From Phascolomyces articulosus (Eukaryota > Mucoromycota > Mucoromycetes > Mucorales > Lichtheimiaceae): 64,000 bases of DNA. The translations under genes were made by a program, and so were the position numbers. The stretch lies in contig JAIXMP010000056.1 in the NCBI GenBank assembly GCA_025677815.1, forward strand, positions 1 through 64,000. Direction: 5' to 3'. The notes under the pieces are model-generated. The model worked only from the letters and a program-made list of their open reading frames with translations. It had not been told where the DNA came from and searched no databases. Shown in pieces: positions 1 through 9,969 of this stretch; positions within the stretch are counted from its first letter, which is position 1; each line of letters starts with the position of its first letter.

Positions 1-789
1 GTTGCGGTGATCAACTTGGTTTCGGGGAACAAAATCCAGTCGCGGTTTATCATGTTGCACATATGGTTGGTAAGTGGTTTAAAAGTTCGTTGCAGGAAAG
101 TTGAAATAGACGATGTTGATATAAACGCGTGCAAATCATTGTCGATCGAAGGTAGGCATTATATACATATCCTGGATTGTTTGATGCAATCATCGAAACA
201 GTGGGAGAAATATAATTCACCTTCTCAATCCTTGCCTTTATCATTTCCTTAATCACTTCAATGTTAGCCAAAGCATTATGCTCCATTCCATTCTTGTCAA
301 ATATGGATGGGGAATCTGAGGACGAGAACCCGAAGGATATGCCCTTCAAACTTTTATGATCAGATTACCGGTCAGAAAATGTAAGTAAATAAATAGATTG
401 AATATAAATAAAATATATGTGATTTGTATATGCTGCTAATTAGATTACTTTAGGCAAATAAGTTTTTAAGAGAACTTGATCAATTGGCATCTTTGCGTGC
501 AACTCGAAGACAGCACACGTAACAAAGTGTTCCAAGAAACCTTGTTGTGGGCAACCGCACAAGACCAACAGAGTTATCAGCATGGCTGTTTCGTGATCGA
601 TGGCAATGCTAATGATTTCCTTTTGAAAAATAAAAATAGTAATATCAAAAGAAATAATAAAATGTGAAATAATGATAAATAATAATTATGGGGGGAAAAT
701 CGTTGAGGAGAGGAAAGGGAAAGGATTTTTTGTTTGTTTGTTTATGGCTTTTATGCGTGTCTTTTTTGTTGGAGAGGAATAACACTAGT
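1..789. other. no supported gene; probable continuation of decayed element
   Basis: No convincing exon is visible. Short open frames exist on both strands, including a 99-codon minus-strand frame at 50-349, but none carries a motif I recognise. Since a broken transposase lies directly to the right on the minus strand, this stretch is probably the decayed 3' side of that element or its flank. That is inference. Confidence 0.3.
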
Positions 790-3198
790 TCTTTTCACTC
801 TTGCTGTTTGATATTTTCCATTGGCGACAGAAGAATAAATACGACCAAATGGAAGAATGCACTGCCAGTCAACGGGTTTGAAAGTACTTTTTCAGGTTTC
901 AATGTTCCCAGCACAAAATCGCTGGATGGATCTATCCTCTTCCAACCATCGAACGAAAGCAAAAAAATGACGCTTCTTCACACCATTGACAACGAAATCG
1001 TGACAAAAGAAATATTGTATTTGGCCTGGGTATACTGCAGTATTATCGCTGTTGCTCTCCATGTATAAAGCTTGGATATTTGATCCTCTATTTGTTCCTG
1101 ATGCAGCATTATTGTATTTGTAATCATGATGGCTGACAGTTTTAAAGCAGTATATATATGGTAGGACAGGATTAGGATTCGTAAGTAATGGAGAAAGGTA
1201 ATTGTCGGCGTTTTGTTGTTCTTCATATGCTACTTGGTAGAATTCCAGCAAAGCATCGTAGTGGTCGTGTGAAAATTTGTGTTTGGGAGAGTTTTCGGTT
1301 ATGAATGGAATGGTGTTAGATGGTAAGGGTTCGAAACCTTTTGTTTGTTGAGCCAATGCGGATGTATTAATGTACTAACGGATATCAAAGATTTCCGTTG
1401 TATTAACTTGCATGGTCGTTGCTGCTACGGATGAGGTGTTTACCAAACAATGGAGAAATTCGACATGGTCATCGTTGATTTGGGAAACAGTGTTGGTGTT
1501 AATATAATCACAAGCACTGGCTTGTTCAAGGAAGCGCTTCATATATGTTCTTTCAAATGTACCCTTTCTATTTGTCGCGATATTGCCAAGAAGCCCATTA
1601 TACCGTTCGAACTGAAACAATCAAAATGCATACACCGGTCCAAAATCAAGAATGCTTTCTTTCAAATGACAATGGGCATGCATATTCGGTGTTATAGTTG
1701 TAGAATTGAAAAGGGAAACAGTATCGTTGCAGAAATCAACCAAAAGGGTATGTACCATATTGGTTTAACTGTGAGAGATGGATGGTTTCAGTAATAGGCG
1801 ACATGCATTGACGAACTTCATCCAGTGTTCAAACTTAACGGAATACAAACATTCTTGTAACAGCAAGGGTGAACACACCGAACTCCAGCTCTTCCATTCA
1901 GCAGCTTTCATTCGTGGCAAGCCGGAAGCAATTCTTTCTGGTGAAAGCATATCCAAGTCTTCGGGTACAAGAAGGCCGTATGCCAACTTCTTCATCTTTT
2001 CCAAATCATCATCCGTCAATTTCCACAACTCGAACATTTTTTTTCGCCATTCTAAGCAGAATATTATGCCTTCGATCGATTACAGTGAATCTAACAGCAT
2101 CAAAATATGGAAGTTCATGAAGAACTGACTACTGCGTGCCAAAGTCGTACTCAATATCGTGTCGCTCCTTTTTTGTCGTTGTCATTCGCCATTCATTGGC
2201 ATATGTAATCACGCCATTACGACTATTCTGTTATTTCCATTTATCAACGTCGAGGCCATTGCTACCAAAATTGACTCTTCGTGTAGTGCTGTCAACAGGA
2301 AATGAAAAATTACATTTATACAATCACGACGACTAGTTGGTGTAGTGAATCCACAAGCTTTGCGAGCAGCAGGCATATCCGAGGCAACCACCATCAATGC
2401 AGCTTTCACATAGACTATTTGACCTGTTGAAGGCACAAGCACATCAATACCGTCATCATACAACGTTTTAAGTTCGTCAACGAGTAGGTTCAGGTAATTA
2501 TTTAATCCGTAAGTGTGAGAGGCTGTAGGATCGGGCATTACGCCAACGAGGATCACATTTTCTTGCTTAAAACGGTGCTTATGTAAAATGTTGTTTATTG
2601 TAAGATAAATTGCTCCACATGAAGATTGTGACGATCCCTTGCTGAAAGGTTCAGACCAATCGATATTCAAGGTGAGCAAGGCAAGATGTCCGATTCATGG
2701 TGTTGTTACAGATGGTGGTATAGTGTTGGCAGTGAATTCTTTCCAAACACGACCGCCATAGATATCAAACAGCATATCATCAGGTATATTACGATTACAC
2801 CAGCTTTCAGCATCGTCAATATAATTAGGCCAGCTAATAATACGACGAAGACTGGAGATCAAAGGATTGTATGCGAATTTACGAGGTGGAGAAGTTGTAA
2901 AGGTGGTGTTGCAGCAGAAACGATTTGTAGGGATTGGATGATGAGGAAGTTGCTCTGCGTGGCAAGAAGGTGGTATATCGGAAGAATGATGATATAGTAT
3001 GTGGCAACTGGGACAAACAGCATAACGGGTAAGTAAATCTGTTAACGAATCGAAGTTTGATTGTTTTTTGATGGTGTCTGGTGTGGTGTTAAAGCGATAA
3101 GCATGGCCAAGGGCGGAAAGTAGATGACTTAAAAATCGAAGCAAAATAGTCGAAACCTTATTGCTAAGGAAAAAAGGTACATGATATCTTACCTGCAC
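790..3198 (-). pseudogene. degenerate tnp2/CACTA (Plavaka-like) transposase
   Basis: Reading right to left, five minus-strand blocks in different frames keep the order of a fungal tnp2-type 'transposase domain-containing protein'. (1) At 3198-2695: a Cys-rich head (CPSC near the start) and the segment FAYNPLISSLRRI, then DMLFDIYGGRVWKEF. (2) At 2679-2209: LTLNIDWSEPFSKG, ENVILVGVMPDP, NYLNLLVDELKTLY and a conserved S-D-x-P-A-x-R-K-x-C-G-F. (3) At about 2210-1765: ERHDIEYDFGT, then the block ending WMKFVNACRLL. (4) At 1620-1375: FERYNGLLG. (5) At 1356 to about 790: a tail with PGQIQYFF and, in another frame, DWQCILPFGRIY. Stops and frameshifts separate the blocks, so this is a relic. The family assignment rests on remembered mucoralean transposases, not a search. 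No terminal inverted repeats were identified. Confidence 0.75.
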
Positions 3199-3784
3199 AG
3201 GTGCAACTGTGCGCCAGAAAAGTTAGAACTCGTGTTCTTAAGGAATATTTTTTTCTAAATATTAAAGTGATTTATTTTTTATAAGTTTTATATACATGAT
3301 CTTTACTGTGTTTTATGTTGGAAGGTAATAAATAAGAGTAAAATATTGCTATTGCCATATTATGAATTTTCGATGGTTTTTATATGCATTCAAGTACAAC
3401 ATTATAGTTAATTAATATTTAGTGTGTAATAAATAAATTTAACAGAACCATATAAATTTAAACATCAAAACTGGCCAGTTCAAATGTTGCTATTGAATGA
3501 TGGTTATTTTTATTTGATTCTTTTATGGTCATTATTCTTGCAATGTATAATATTAAAAACGTATATAGAGAAATTTTGATGAACAGTACAAAAGTGCTTC
3601 AATAATAATTTATGGAAATTTAAAAAAGTAATGAAATTCCTGTGAAATCCCTCCTTTCTTCCACTGTAAATGGAAATGTTTTATACTTTAATTATTTTTA
3701 TATTAAAAATTTAAAAGTGATAAATATTTTGTATATAAAAAATGGGCCTAAGATTGGTGGTTTCAAAAAACTTATTTGTATATA
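3199..3784. other. AT-rich spacer, no gene
   Basis: Highly AT-rich sequence with stops in all frames. No exon, RNA or clear repeat is visible. It separates the transposase relic from the rRNA fragment. The junction at 3784/3785 is an abrupt change from random AT-rich DNA to rRNA sequence. Confidence 0.6.
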
Positions 3785-3903
3785 ATAACTGGCTTGTGGC
3801 AGCCAAGCGTTCATAGCGATGTTGCTTTTTGATTCTTTGATGTCTGCTCTTCCTATCATACTGAAGCAGAATTCAGTAAGCGTTGAATTCTTTACCTACT
3901 AAT

Positions 3904-3934
<31 letters not shown>

Positions 3935-4340
3935 CGACAGGTTAGTTTTACCCTACTGATGGATTTGATATCTCAACAGTAATTGAAGTTAGTACGAGAG
4001 GAACCCTTCATTCAGATAGCTGGTTGAAACACCAGTGCTGCGAAGCTACCATCTGCTGGATAATGGCTGAACGCCTCTAAGTCAGAATCCATGCTGGAAA
4101 AGATATCCTATGTGTGTCAACGTGCCAGATTGGTACAAATAAAGGCCTTATGGTCTTGAGAACCTATAACGGACTTAGTCTGTCTACGGAAAGGTAGGCA
4201 TGACTAGTTCTTTGTGATAACTACTAGCGTTGAGACGTTTGATCACAAGCAGACGACTTGATGTTGACGGAGTATTGTACGTACGAGAGTAGCCTTTGTT
4301 GCTACGATGTACTGAGATTAAGCCCTTGTCATTGAATTCA
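3785..4340 (+). rRNA. 28S (25S) rRNA, 3' fragment only
   Basis: The last ~555 nt of the large-subunit rRNA. Recognisable segments in order are ATAACTGGCTTGTGGCAG (peptidyl-transferase region), the sarcin-ricin loop stretch around AGTACGAGAGGAAC, the block GAACGTGAGCTGGGTTTAGA, TACCCTACTGATG, GGCTGAACGCCTCTAAGTCA, and the terminal GAGATTAAGCCC. Compared with yeast 25S as I remember it, conserved helices match well and the variable final domain diverges, with small losses (for example a shortened stretch just after the sarcin-ricin loop). Everything 5' of the ATAACTGG point is missing, so this is a truncated copy and not a working rDNA unit. There is no 18S, 5.8S or ITS in the window. Confidence 0.93.
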
Positions 4341-4439
4341 CTCCTCTTTTTGAGGGCACCTTCAAATAATAAACCATTTGGTTTTTTTTTTAAAAAAAAA
4401 GAAAAAATAATTATATTTTTTTTTCAAATCTTTTTTTAA

Positions 4440-4735
4440 AACCTTTTGTAAACCTGGTGGGTAGGTTTATTTTCTATTTATTCCATGTTGGTTGTTAAAC
4501 TACTAGTGTAGATACACCAAGCTGGTTATAAATTTACAAGGTTGAAATCTACCAAATTTGTTGTGAACATAGGGGTTCATATCTACCAGATTGTTTGTTA
4601 AACTGAGGTTCGATTTCTACCAAGTTGGTTGTTAACATACGGGTGTGTATCTACCAGATGATTTTTACCTTAGGGTATGATATCTACCAAGTTGGTTGAT
4701 CTTTGGATTTATATCTACCAACTTATTGGACAACC
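4440..4735 (+). repeat. ~34-bp degenerate tandem array A (AAGTTGGTTGTTAA type)
   Basis: About eight head-to-tail copies with a period near 34 bp. Each carries a core like ACCAAGTTGGTTGTTAA followed by a variable middle and a TATCT end. Copies differ at many positions. The array starts ~100 bp after the 28S end, so it may be intergenic-spacer repeats that came along with the rRNA fragment. However, its core read on the other strand (ACAACCAACTT) is the same core seen in array B at 5690-5900, in opposite orientation. The two arrays bracket the SSB-like gene. Confidence 0.75.
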
Positions 4736-4933
4736 AGTAATTCTTTATCTTCTAAAGCAAGTTAATTAAAATACTTTATGAAACTGGTAACAGAGTGTTT
4801 TTACAAACCACAAAGAGCTTCTTTTTACAAACAAGAGCTTTAGATTTATTACAAACAAAATGTTTTAGGGTTTTTTTTTTGGTACAAATAATATTTACAA
4901 TTTTTTTTTAATTTATATTTTAAACAAATAGAT

Positions 4934-5658
4934 TTAGTCTTCCATGTCGAGCAAATGTGAGGCTCTAGATGTTGCCCGAGAACTTGGTTCCGATTGTACT
5001 TCGGGAGTAATTTCTGACAACAATGTTGCCGCCTGGCTACGGGTTATACCATCTGGCAGGGACCCTATAATAGCTTCTGGGGTCAATACTTGGTCATGAC
5101 TGCAGATTCTATCAACAAAGGAATCTAACCTTGCTAAAAGGTCCTCAGCTCGGGCACCACTCTCTGCAACCAAGGTACACTCTCGAAGGCGTCCCAAAGT
5201 GCCTGATGGTTTGTTGTCAGCTGGGCCATCTGTGTTTCCCCATCAAGCATGTTGTTGTTACAAAGCTGGGTAACTAGTTCAGTTGTTGTAACTACCGACC
5301 AGACATTTTCAACAGCCCCATGTCCAGCATCTCTAACACTAAGCTCGATTGAAGTATCCATCCGTAACCTTTGGGCAATGATAGACAAACTTGTTGTCCT
5401 TATCCCTTTGTTGGTAGTGTACGTGTCCACACGGAGACGACCTTGCACAATAACGGCAGACCCATCACCAGTTCCATGCTGCATGATAAACTCGAGTAGA
5501 TTTGGCAAGCCAACGATTACCTTAAAGTATACTCTACCAGAGTATACCGAAAAGGTATATGATGGGTTGTCAATAAGATGGTTATTGACCATTCGCTGGC
5601 GATTCCTAAAGATAGGGTCCTGTGTGACAACGCCTTGAGTTACAATTGTGCTGACCAT
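4934..5658 (-). CDS. SSB-like OB-fold protein, 225 aa, two exons
   Basis: Exon 1 is 5658-5181 and exon 2 is 5133-4934. The 47-nt intron (donor GTGTAC, acceptor TTTTAG) restores one frame and gives 225 aa. Residues ~1-100 follow the bacterial/mitochondrial SSB pattern: an initial strand ending VVTQDPIFR (compare G-x-x-x-x-D-P), an F-x-V strand, VYFKVIVGLPNLLEFIMQ in the place of W-x-x-I-V-x-W-G, GSAVIVQGRLRVDTY (compare G-x-x-V-x-V-E-G-R-L), and a final SLSIIAQRLRM strand. The C terminus ends in LLDMED, an acidic tip reminiscent of the SSB protein-docking tail. There is no N-terminal presequence like that of mitochondrial Rim1. Codon and base use look more GC-rich than the surroundings. Expected role: binding single-stranded DNA, possibly for a mobile element. 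The fold is inferred by pattern only, and the intron donor is weak. Confidence 0.6.
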
Positions 5659-5689
5659 TTTAAAGCTAAAATAAATATGTTAGGTCTAA

Positions 5690-5900
5690 TTTCACAACCA
5701 ATGTTTTCAACCAAACGACCCATTTCATAACCAACTTTTCAACCAACTGACCTATTTTGCATCCAATTTTTTTTAACCAACTAACTAATTTCACAGCCAA
5801 CTTTTTTAGCCAACCGACTTATGTCACAACCAATGTTTCACCTAATCGACTAATTTCACAACCAACTTTTTCAACCAACCCACCTATTTCACAACTAGCA
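5690..5900 (-). repeat. ~34-bp degenerate tandem array B (TTTCACAACCAACTTTTT type)
   Basis: Six to seven copies of a unit like AATTTCACAACCAACTTTTT followed by CAACCAACCGACC, period about 34-36 bp, just upstream of the SSB-like start codon. The ACAACCAACTT core is the reverse complement of the core of array A. The two arrays therefore form a long imperfect inverted pair on both sides of the SSB-like gene. The array is also close enough to act as its promoter or 5' UTR. Confidence 0.7.
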
Positions 5901-5986
5901 AATATAACCAAAATATATAATTTAGGTAAACGGGCAGTGTTTTTTTTATGAAAATGGAGCAGTAATTATATTTATAGGATACAGTA

Positions 5987-7140
5987 TCAGGGTGAAGGGG
6001 GAGGAGAAGGGCGGTTATTATGTGTGATGACTAAACAAGTGCGGCCATCAATAATCTCTGTTCTAAATTCACTACCCCAAGCTGACAAATCTACAACAAG
6101 GGATCTGTGATATGGAATATGTTGATCATGAAGATCAAGTGGCGGGTATTCGGTGCCCTGAACCTCCTCTACGTGATTAGCTAATTGAGAAGGTTCTCCA
6201 GCAGGTTGGACCTCGGCAGCCTGGGAACTGTCTTGAGAGACAATTTTTGCTTCTTGAGCATGCTCATAAAGCCACTACAAAAAAAAACATTGCTTAGTAT
6301 CCCAAGCACCACGTAGTAGAAGGCTTTGCACTAGTCAAAAAAAAAAAAGTGGAATAATTTACCTTAAGATGGCAGGGGACAAACTCCCCCAGGTTTGCCC
6401 TAATGCCTCGTTCCCAGCTGAGTAACTCATCATCAGAGCAGTCCAGTTCTGCTGGTGGAATCCCTCTTCGTGAATCTAGCCAGTTATTTCTTTCCTATAT
6501 AGTAATTAAAAGTATAAGAACAAAATGCAACAGCTTGAAAACAAGTATTAGAACTTACATTGATGAAATAGTGCTGCATTCTAAGAGGGAGTACTAGGTT
6601 CCTGGAAGGCACCAAACCAGGCAATGTATCCATGACACAACGCTGCTTTCTGCATCTACACCAGGCACAGCGTCGGTCCCCACCATCTAACTTATAACAG
6701 AACTTGTGTCCGGTCCGGCAATTACGGGACACATTGCGTGGTTGATAATCTATAACAACCATTTAAATCTATCAATATCATAATAAAAAAATAATTCATA
6801 TAATAACTTCCATAAAAAATTTCAAACTTTTTACGTCCACCAGGTAACATTGGAGGGTTAAATGGGGGAATTGCAATGTGCGTCCCTTGTACAGATATGC
6901 TGCTTTCCTGGTTCATTGCTTCCAAATGTTGAAGAGCCTCTTCAGTGAGAGATAACTGTTGTAGTTGTTGCTAGCACTGTTGTTGTCTTGTAAGGACCAT
7001 TGCTACACAAAAGAGAAAATGAAAAAAAAAATAATTGCCGAAAAATTGAAAATATATAATACAAAGGAAACTAAATATGCTAACATTTACCAACTTGTAG
7101 TATAAAAATTGCGCGATCGACCCGAGTATATATCACAAGT
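5987..7140 (-). pseudogene. cysteine-rich multi-exon gene with in-frame stop
   Basis: Exons joined by hand: an upstream exon ending near 7090 (donor GTAAAT); 7000-6827 (donor GTAAAA); about 6749-6562 (donor GTAAGT); about 6494-6364 (donor GTAAAT); and 6274-5987. The third block carries six Cys in the order C-x6-C-x10-C-x2-C-x-C-x4-C, a possible zinc site, with the core CAWCRCRKQRC. The fourth reads GIPPAELDCSDDELLSWE and ends FVPCHLK. The last exon is acidic and Gln/Glu-rich and ends RPSPPPSP before TGA. In the 7000-6827 exon the phase-preserving frame meets TAG ten codons after an ATG, inside a glutamine run. Either this copy is a pseudogene or translation starts at the ATG at 6925. I do not recognise the family. 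It lies 329 bp from the SSB-like gene on the same strand and has similar GC-richer base use, so the two may belong to one element. Confidence 0.5.
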
Positions 7141-7388
7141 TCAGCAAAAAATAAGAATAAAAAAAATAAAGAGAAATCAATTTTCAAGCACATCGCTACA
7201 TGTAAACTGGTAAAACAAATTAGATTTGCAGAAACTACAGCATCGATATATATATTATAAGGTGTTCCCCAAGCAGGATGATGATTGTACGTGGAGAGCG
7301 CCTTAAATTGCACCTTATTACTTGAGTATTTATTACAAGAAGTTCAGCAAAAAAAAAATGCTGTAATTAGAGAAATCAATTTTCAGAC
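7122..7388 (-). repeat. direct duplication of an exon-like segment (7122-7193 and 7324-7388)
   Basis: Two copies ~200 bp apart share GAGTAT..TCACAAGTTCAGCAAAAAA and AGAGAAATCAATTTTC. On the minus strand both encode similar peptides (FFAELVIYTRV and FFAELLVINTQV), which suggests a tandem duplication of one exon at the 5' end of the cysteine-rich gene. Confidence 0.5.
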
Positions 7389-7784
7389 CATTATATAACT
7401 CGTTGACATCTCCTCTATCAAATGCACTATAGCACTGAGTCGTATGAATTTATCGCTCATTACACGCAATTAAATCTAAGTAGTGAGGCATCGTAAAAAA
7501 TATTGTCAAACCAAGATTATGCTATCTTATACAAGCGGAGTAAGAACAATTTTTTATTTTCAGTTAAATTGTTAATACCCCTTTTTTTCTTTTTTCCAGC
7601 TTTTTTTGTTTTGAAGATTATAAGATAAAGATAAGAGAAAAAAGGCAAGTATAAAATATAAAACATATGGGAGTATTTATATAATAAGAGAGGGTGGGGA
7701 GAAGATGTGATGACAAGGTATTACGAAAAGATGGGGAGGAACAAAAATGATGAAAGTGCAGTTAATTCGGATGGAACTAAGGTT
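7389..7784. other. AT-rich spacer, no gene
   Basis: No exon, RNA gene or clear repeat is visible. There are only short homopolymer runs and a purine-rich patch near 7690-7760. Confidence 0.5.
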
Positions 7785-8050
7785 CAAGTAGGACTGCAGC
7801 TAACCTATTACCAGTTTTATATTTTGCGTATGCAAATGGGGCATATATACGAGCGATCGGAAGGATAGAGTAATAGCTCAGTTCATCGAACGAATCTTTC
7901 CATAACTTCACGCCGGTTGTATCAACGAGATGCTGTCAACTGAGTTGCCCATAATCATGAACCATGGCGAAGCGATGGAGACCTTTTGTGCGAAGCTCAT
8001 TTTCAAAATAATAGAGGACTTGACCAGTGAAAAGAGATGGCGGTGAGTTT
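7785..8050 (-). pseudogene. C-terminal tail of a transposon protein, second copy
   Basis: The minus strand reads GQVLYYFENELR, FAMVHDYGQLS, a stop, then VKLWKDSFDELSYYSILPIARIYAPFAYAKYKTGNR. GQVLYYF and the I-L-P-x-x-R-I-Y block align with PGQIQYFF and ILPFGRIY in the tail of the tnp2-like relic at 790-1356, so this is a separate, more 5'-truncated copy of the same kind of protein. A TGA interrupts it, and no upstream domains remain. Confidence 0.6.
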
Positions 8051-8591
8051 TCTTCCCCTTGCTCTTCTTCTGCTTCTGCTTCTTCGTCTTTATTATTATC
8101 AGGGACTCCTTTATTTTACCCCCACTTTTTCAGTTGAGTTTTAAGAATTATCAGGGTAATTTTGGAACAGGTACATTTACAACAACGATGTCAGGAAACA
8201 CATGTACTGTATGCTATTTTTGCCATAGATTACAAAAAACGACTCATAAATGGCGCTTCAATTATAAATCGAAAGAGAAAAAGGCAAAACAATTTAAAAC
8301 GGTATAGGTAATAGTATTATAATAAAACCGCATATTATTACCACCACCATCATCTAGTAACGCAGCATAGCTATTATCATGATTATACTATTATTTCCAA
8401 GATGCTTAGCATCACTATTATTACACCATCTTATGTATTATATCATATCCACAGTGGTTTAAAAAACATATAACTATCCCTTTAGATCATATGACCATAT
8501 TCAATAAAGAACAACTTTCAGTTATGCTCTTTTTTATTCCATTTTTTGTTATCCTATTTTCTATTGGCTAAGGTAGTGATCCGTCAAATTA
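8051..8591. other. spacer, no supported gene
   Basis: An 82-codon plus-strand frame exists at 8059-8307, but it has no motif and crosses low-complexity sequence. Otherwise AT-rich with ATTATT runs. Nothing else seen. Confidence 0.45.
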
Positions 8592-9010
8592 TTACGACAA
8601 TCCTTGTATTGAAGGTCGGAAATCCTGATACTCACTCAAAATATTTTGGAGTGTGACATTAAGCATCTCTTTTTCAATGGCGTTTTTTTGGTTCTTCTAT
8701 AATATAATATAGTTGGATCAATGAATGTATGCAAATACAATATATGTTTGAATACCTGAATTCGGAAGTTGTCCATTTTGGCGAACATCTTTACAGTTGG
8801 AATACAATAAAACAACTACATGTTACTTAGTTTTTTTCTTCAAGTCTTCCACAGCATCTGTAAGACAACCAACTAGCGCATTTTCGATCATTTCAATATT
8901 GTACCCATTTTCCTTCTGAGTTTGTTGCTGAAGGAAGCCAAATGATAAAGTAAGCAGAGCTGTGGGTTAGCGGTACTCTTAACCTCAATATCATCGCGTA
9001 ACTCAATCTT
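8592..9010 (-). CDS. small multi-exon locus of unknown function
   Basis: Several spliced minus-strand pieces look coding. An 8-codon exon near 9009-8986 (IELRDDIE, donor GTTAAG) joins in frame to a 34-codon exon starting near 8930 (QQTQKENGYNIEMIENALVG) that ends LKKKTK and stop. About 40 bp further on, an ATG at 8788 opens MFAKMDNFRIQ (to 8756, donor GTATTC). It splices to 8696-8592 (KNQKNAIEKEML through DFRPSIQGLS, then stop) for 45 residues. The pieces look like short charged helices. The phase between the two halves does not fit a simple intron, so these may be two tiny genes, a mis-joined single gene or a relic. I do not recognise it. Confidence 0.3.
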
Positions 9011-9083
9011 AATTAATTATATTTCACCATTAATATATATATATATTACAAATTTATAAATGTGATATAATACAGACTCGCTT

Positions 9084-9356
9084 TTACATCTTTGATAGAA
9101 GAATAATAAAGACGTCTAGGATCCCTAGGAAGAGATGAATAATAAAGGAAGAAGTATCTGTTGACAGATTTCTAGATCTATACTTCATAGAAAGATATGG
9201 AGTGCCCCAACTGTCATTACTCTGCTGTTTAGCTTTGTTGTTGCTGTTGTTGTTGTGACTGCCATGATGAATAAAGAGCAAAGAAGCAGAAAGGGTGGTA
9301 AGCTTTCCCATGACTCTATTACGAATTAAATTATATAAGAGGGGTGCGGTAGTCAA
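9084..9356 (-). CDS. doubtful 90-aa ORF
   Basis: A single open frame with an N-terminal hydrophobic stretch (KLTTLSASLLFI), an Asn/Gln-rich middle and a second hydrophobic stretch at the C terminus (FIIHLFLGILDVFIILL). It could be a small membrane protein or simply an AT-rich chance frame. No family signature is seen. Confidence 0.15.
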   Translation of the reverse strand: MTTAPLLYNLIRNRVMGKLTTLSASLLFIHHGSHNNNSNNKAKQQSNDSWGTPYLSMKYRSRNLSTDTSSFIIHLFLGILDVFIILLSKM

Positions 9357-9969
9357 ATAAGACAGTGGGTGTGTTGCGCATATTCTATCTGTGGGGGGGG
9401 GGTTTTAAAGGTCCAAACTTGTACACACTAAGCTTCAAAGAGAACAAAACATACTCATACAAACACTTTGACACTCTCATTCTCTTTAATTTTTCGGTAT
9501 TCCGTTTGCGCCTCGAGTTACTACATACATTAATGTTTTCCTGGTGAAATATAAAATATAGTGTAATAAGAAATAGTCACTACTTAGTCACAAAACCACC
9601 AAAAACAAATAAAATGCATCTTCCTAATGTAGCAACTACTTACGACGCCTTCAAAATCATGTGTTTCTTCTAGAGTTTCACTTGCTCGACATGGCAAATG
9701 TTACAAGACTTTTTTTACACAATATATTTTCTAGCAAGATTGTGGAATAGCAAAGCAATAAGCATATAAATTGCAAGGATTAATGAGAACAACTGGAGTC
9801 AAACTAATTTGAAGTCCTTATAGTATATACTGTATCACTTTCCATCCCATTATCCTCACTTATTTGATATTTATTTGGATAACATTGATAAAACGTAGTA
9901 ATGCAAATTTAAAAGTAAAAGAGTAATGTTGATTAATCAGATGCATAGTAACTATGCTTCATTTTCGCG
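9357..9969. other. intergenic, no gene
   Basis: Contains a run of ten G near 9391-9400 and otherwise AT-rich sequence. It holds the 3' flank of ALG5. No exon, RNA or repeat stands out. Confidence 0.6.

Noticed and set aside
3785..4340. A complete rDNA unit
   Set aside because: Only the 3' end of 28S is present; no 18S, 5.8S, ITS or rest of 28S is found anywhere in the window.
4440..4735. CRISPR-like appearance of array A
   Set aside because: The units are degenerate throughout with no invariant repeat/unique spacer alternation, and the genome is eukaryotic.
5134..5180. Apparent frameshift in the SSB-like gene
   Set aside because: A 47-nt GT-AG intron at this position restores the frame exactly and brings in the acidic C terminus, so a broken gene is not needed.
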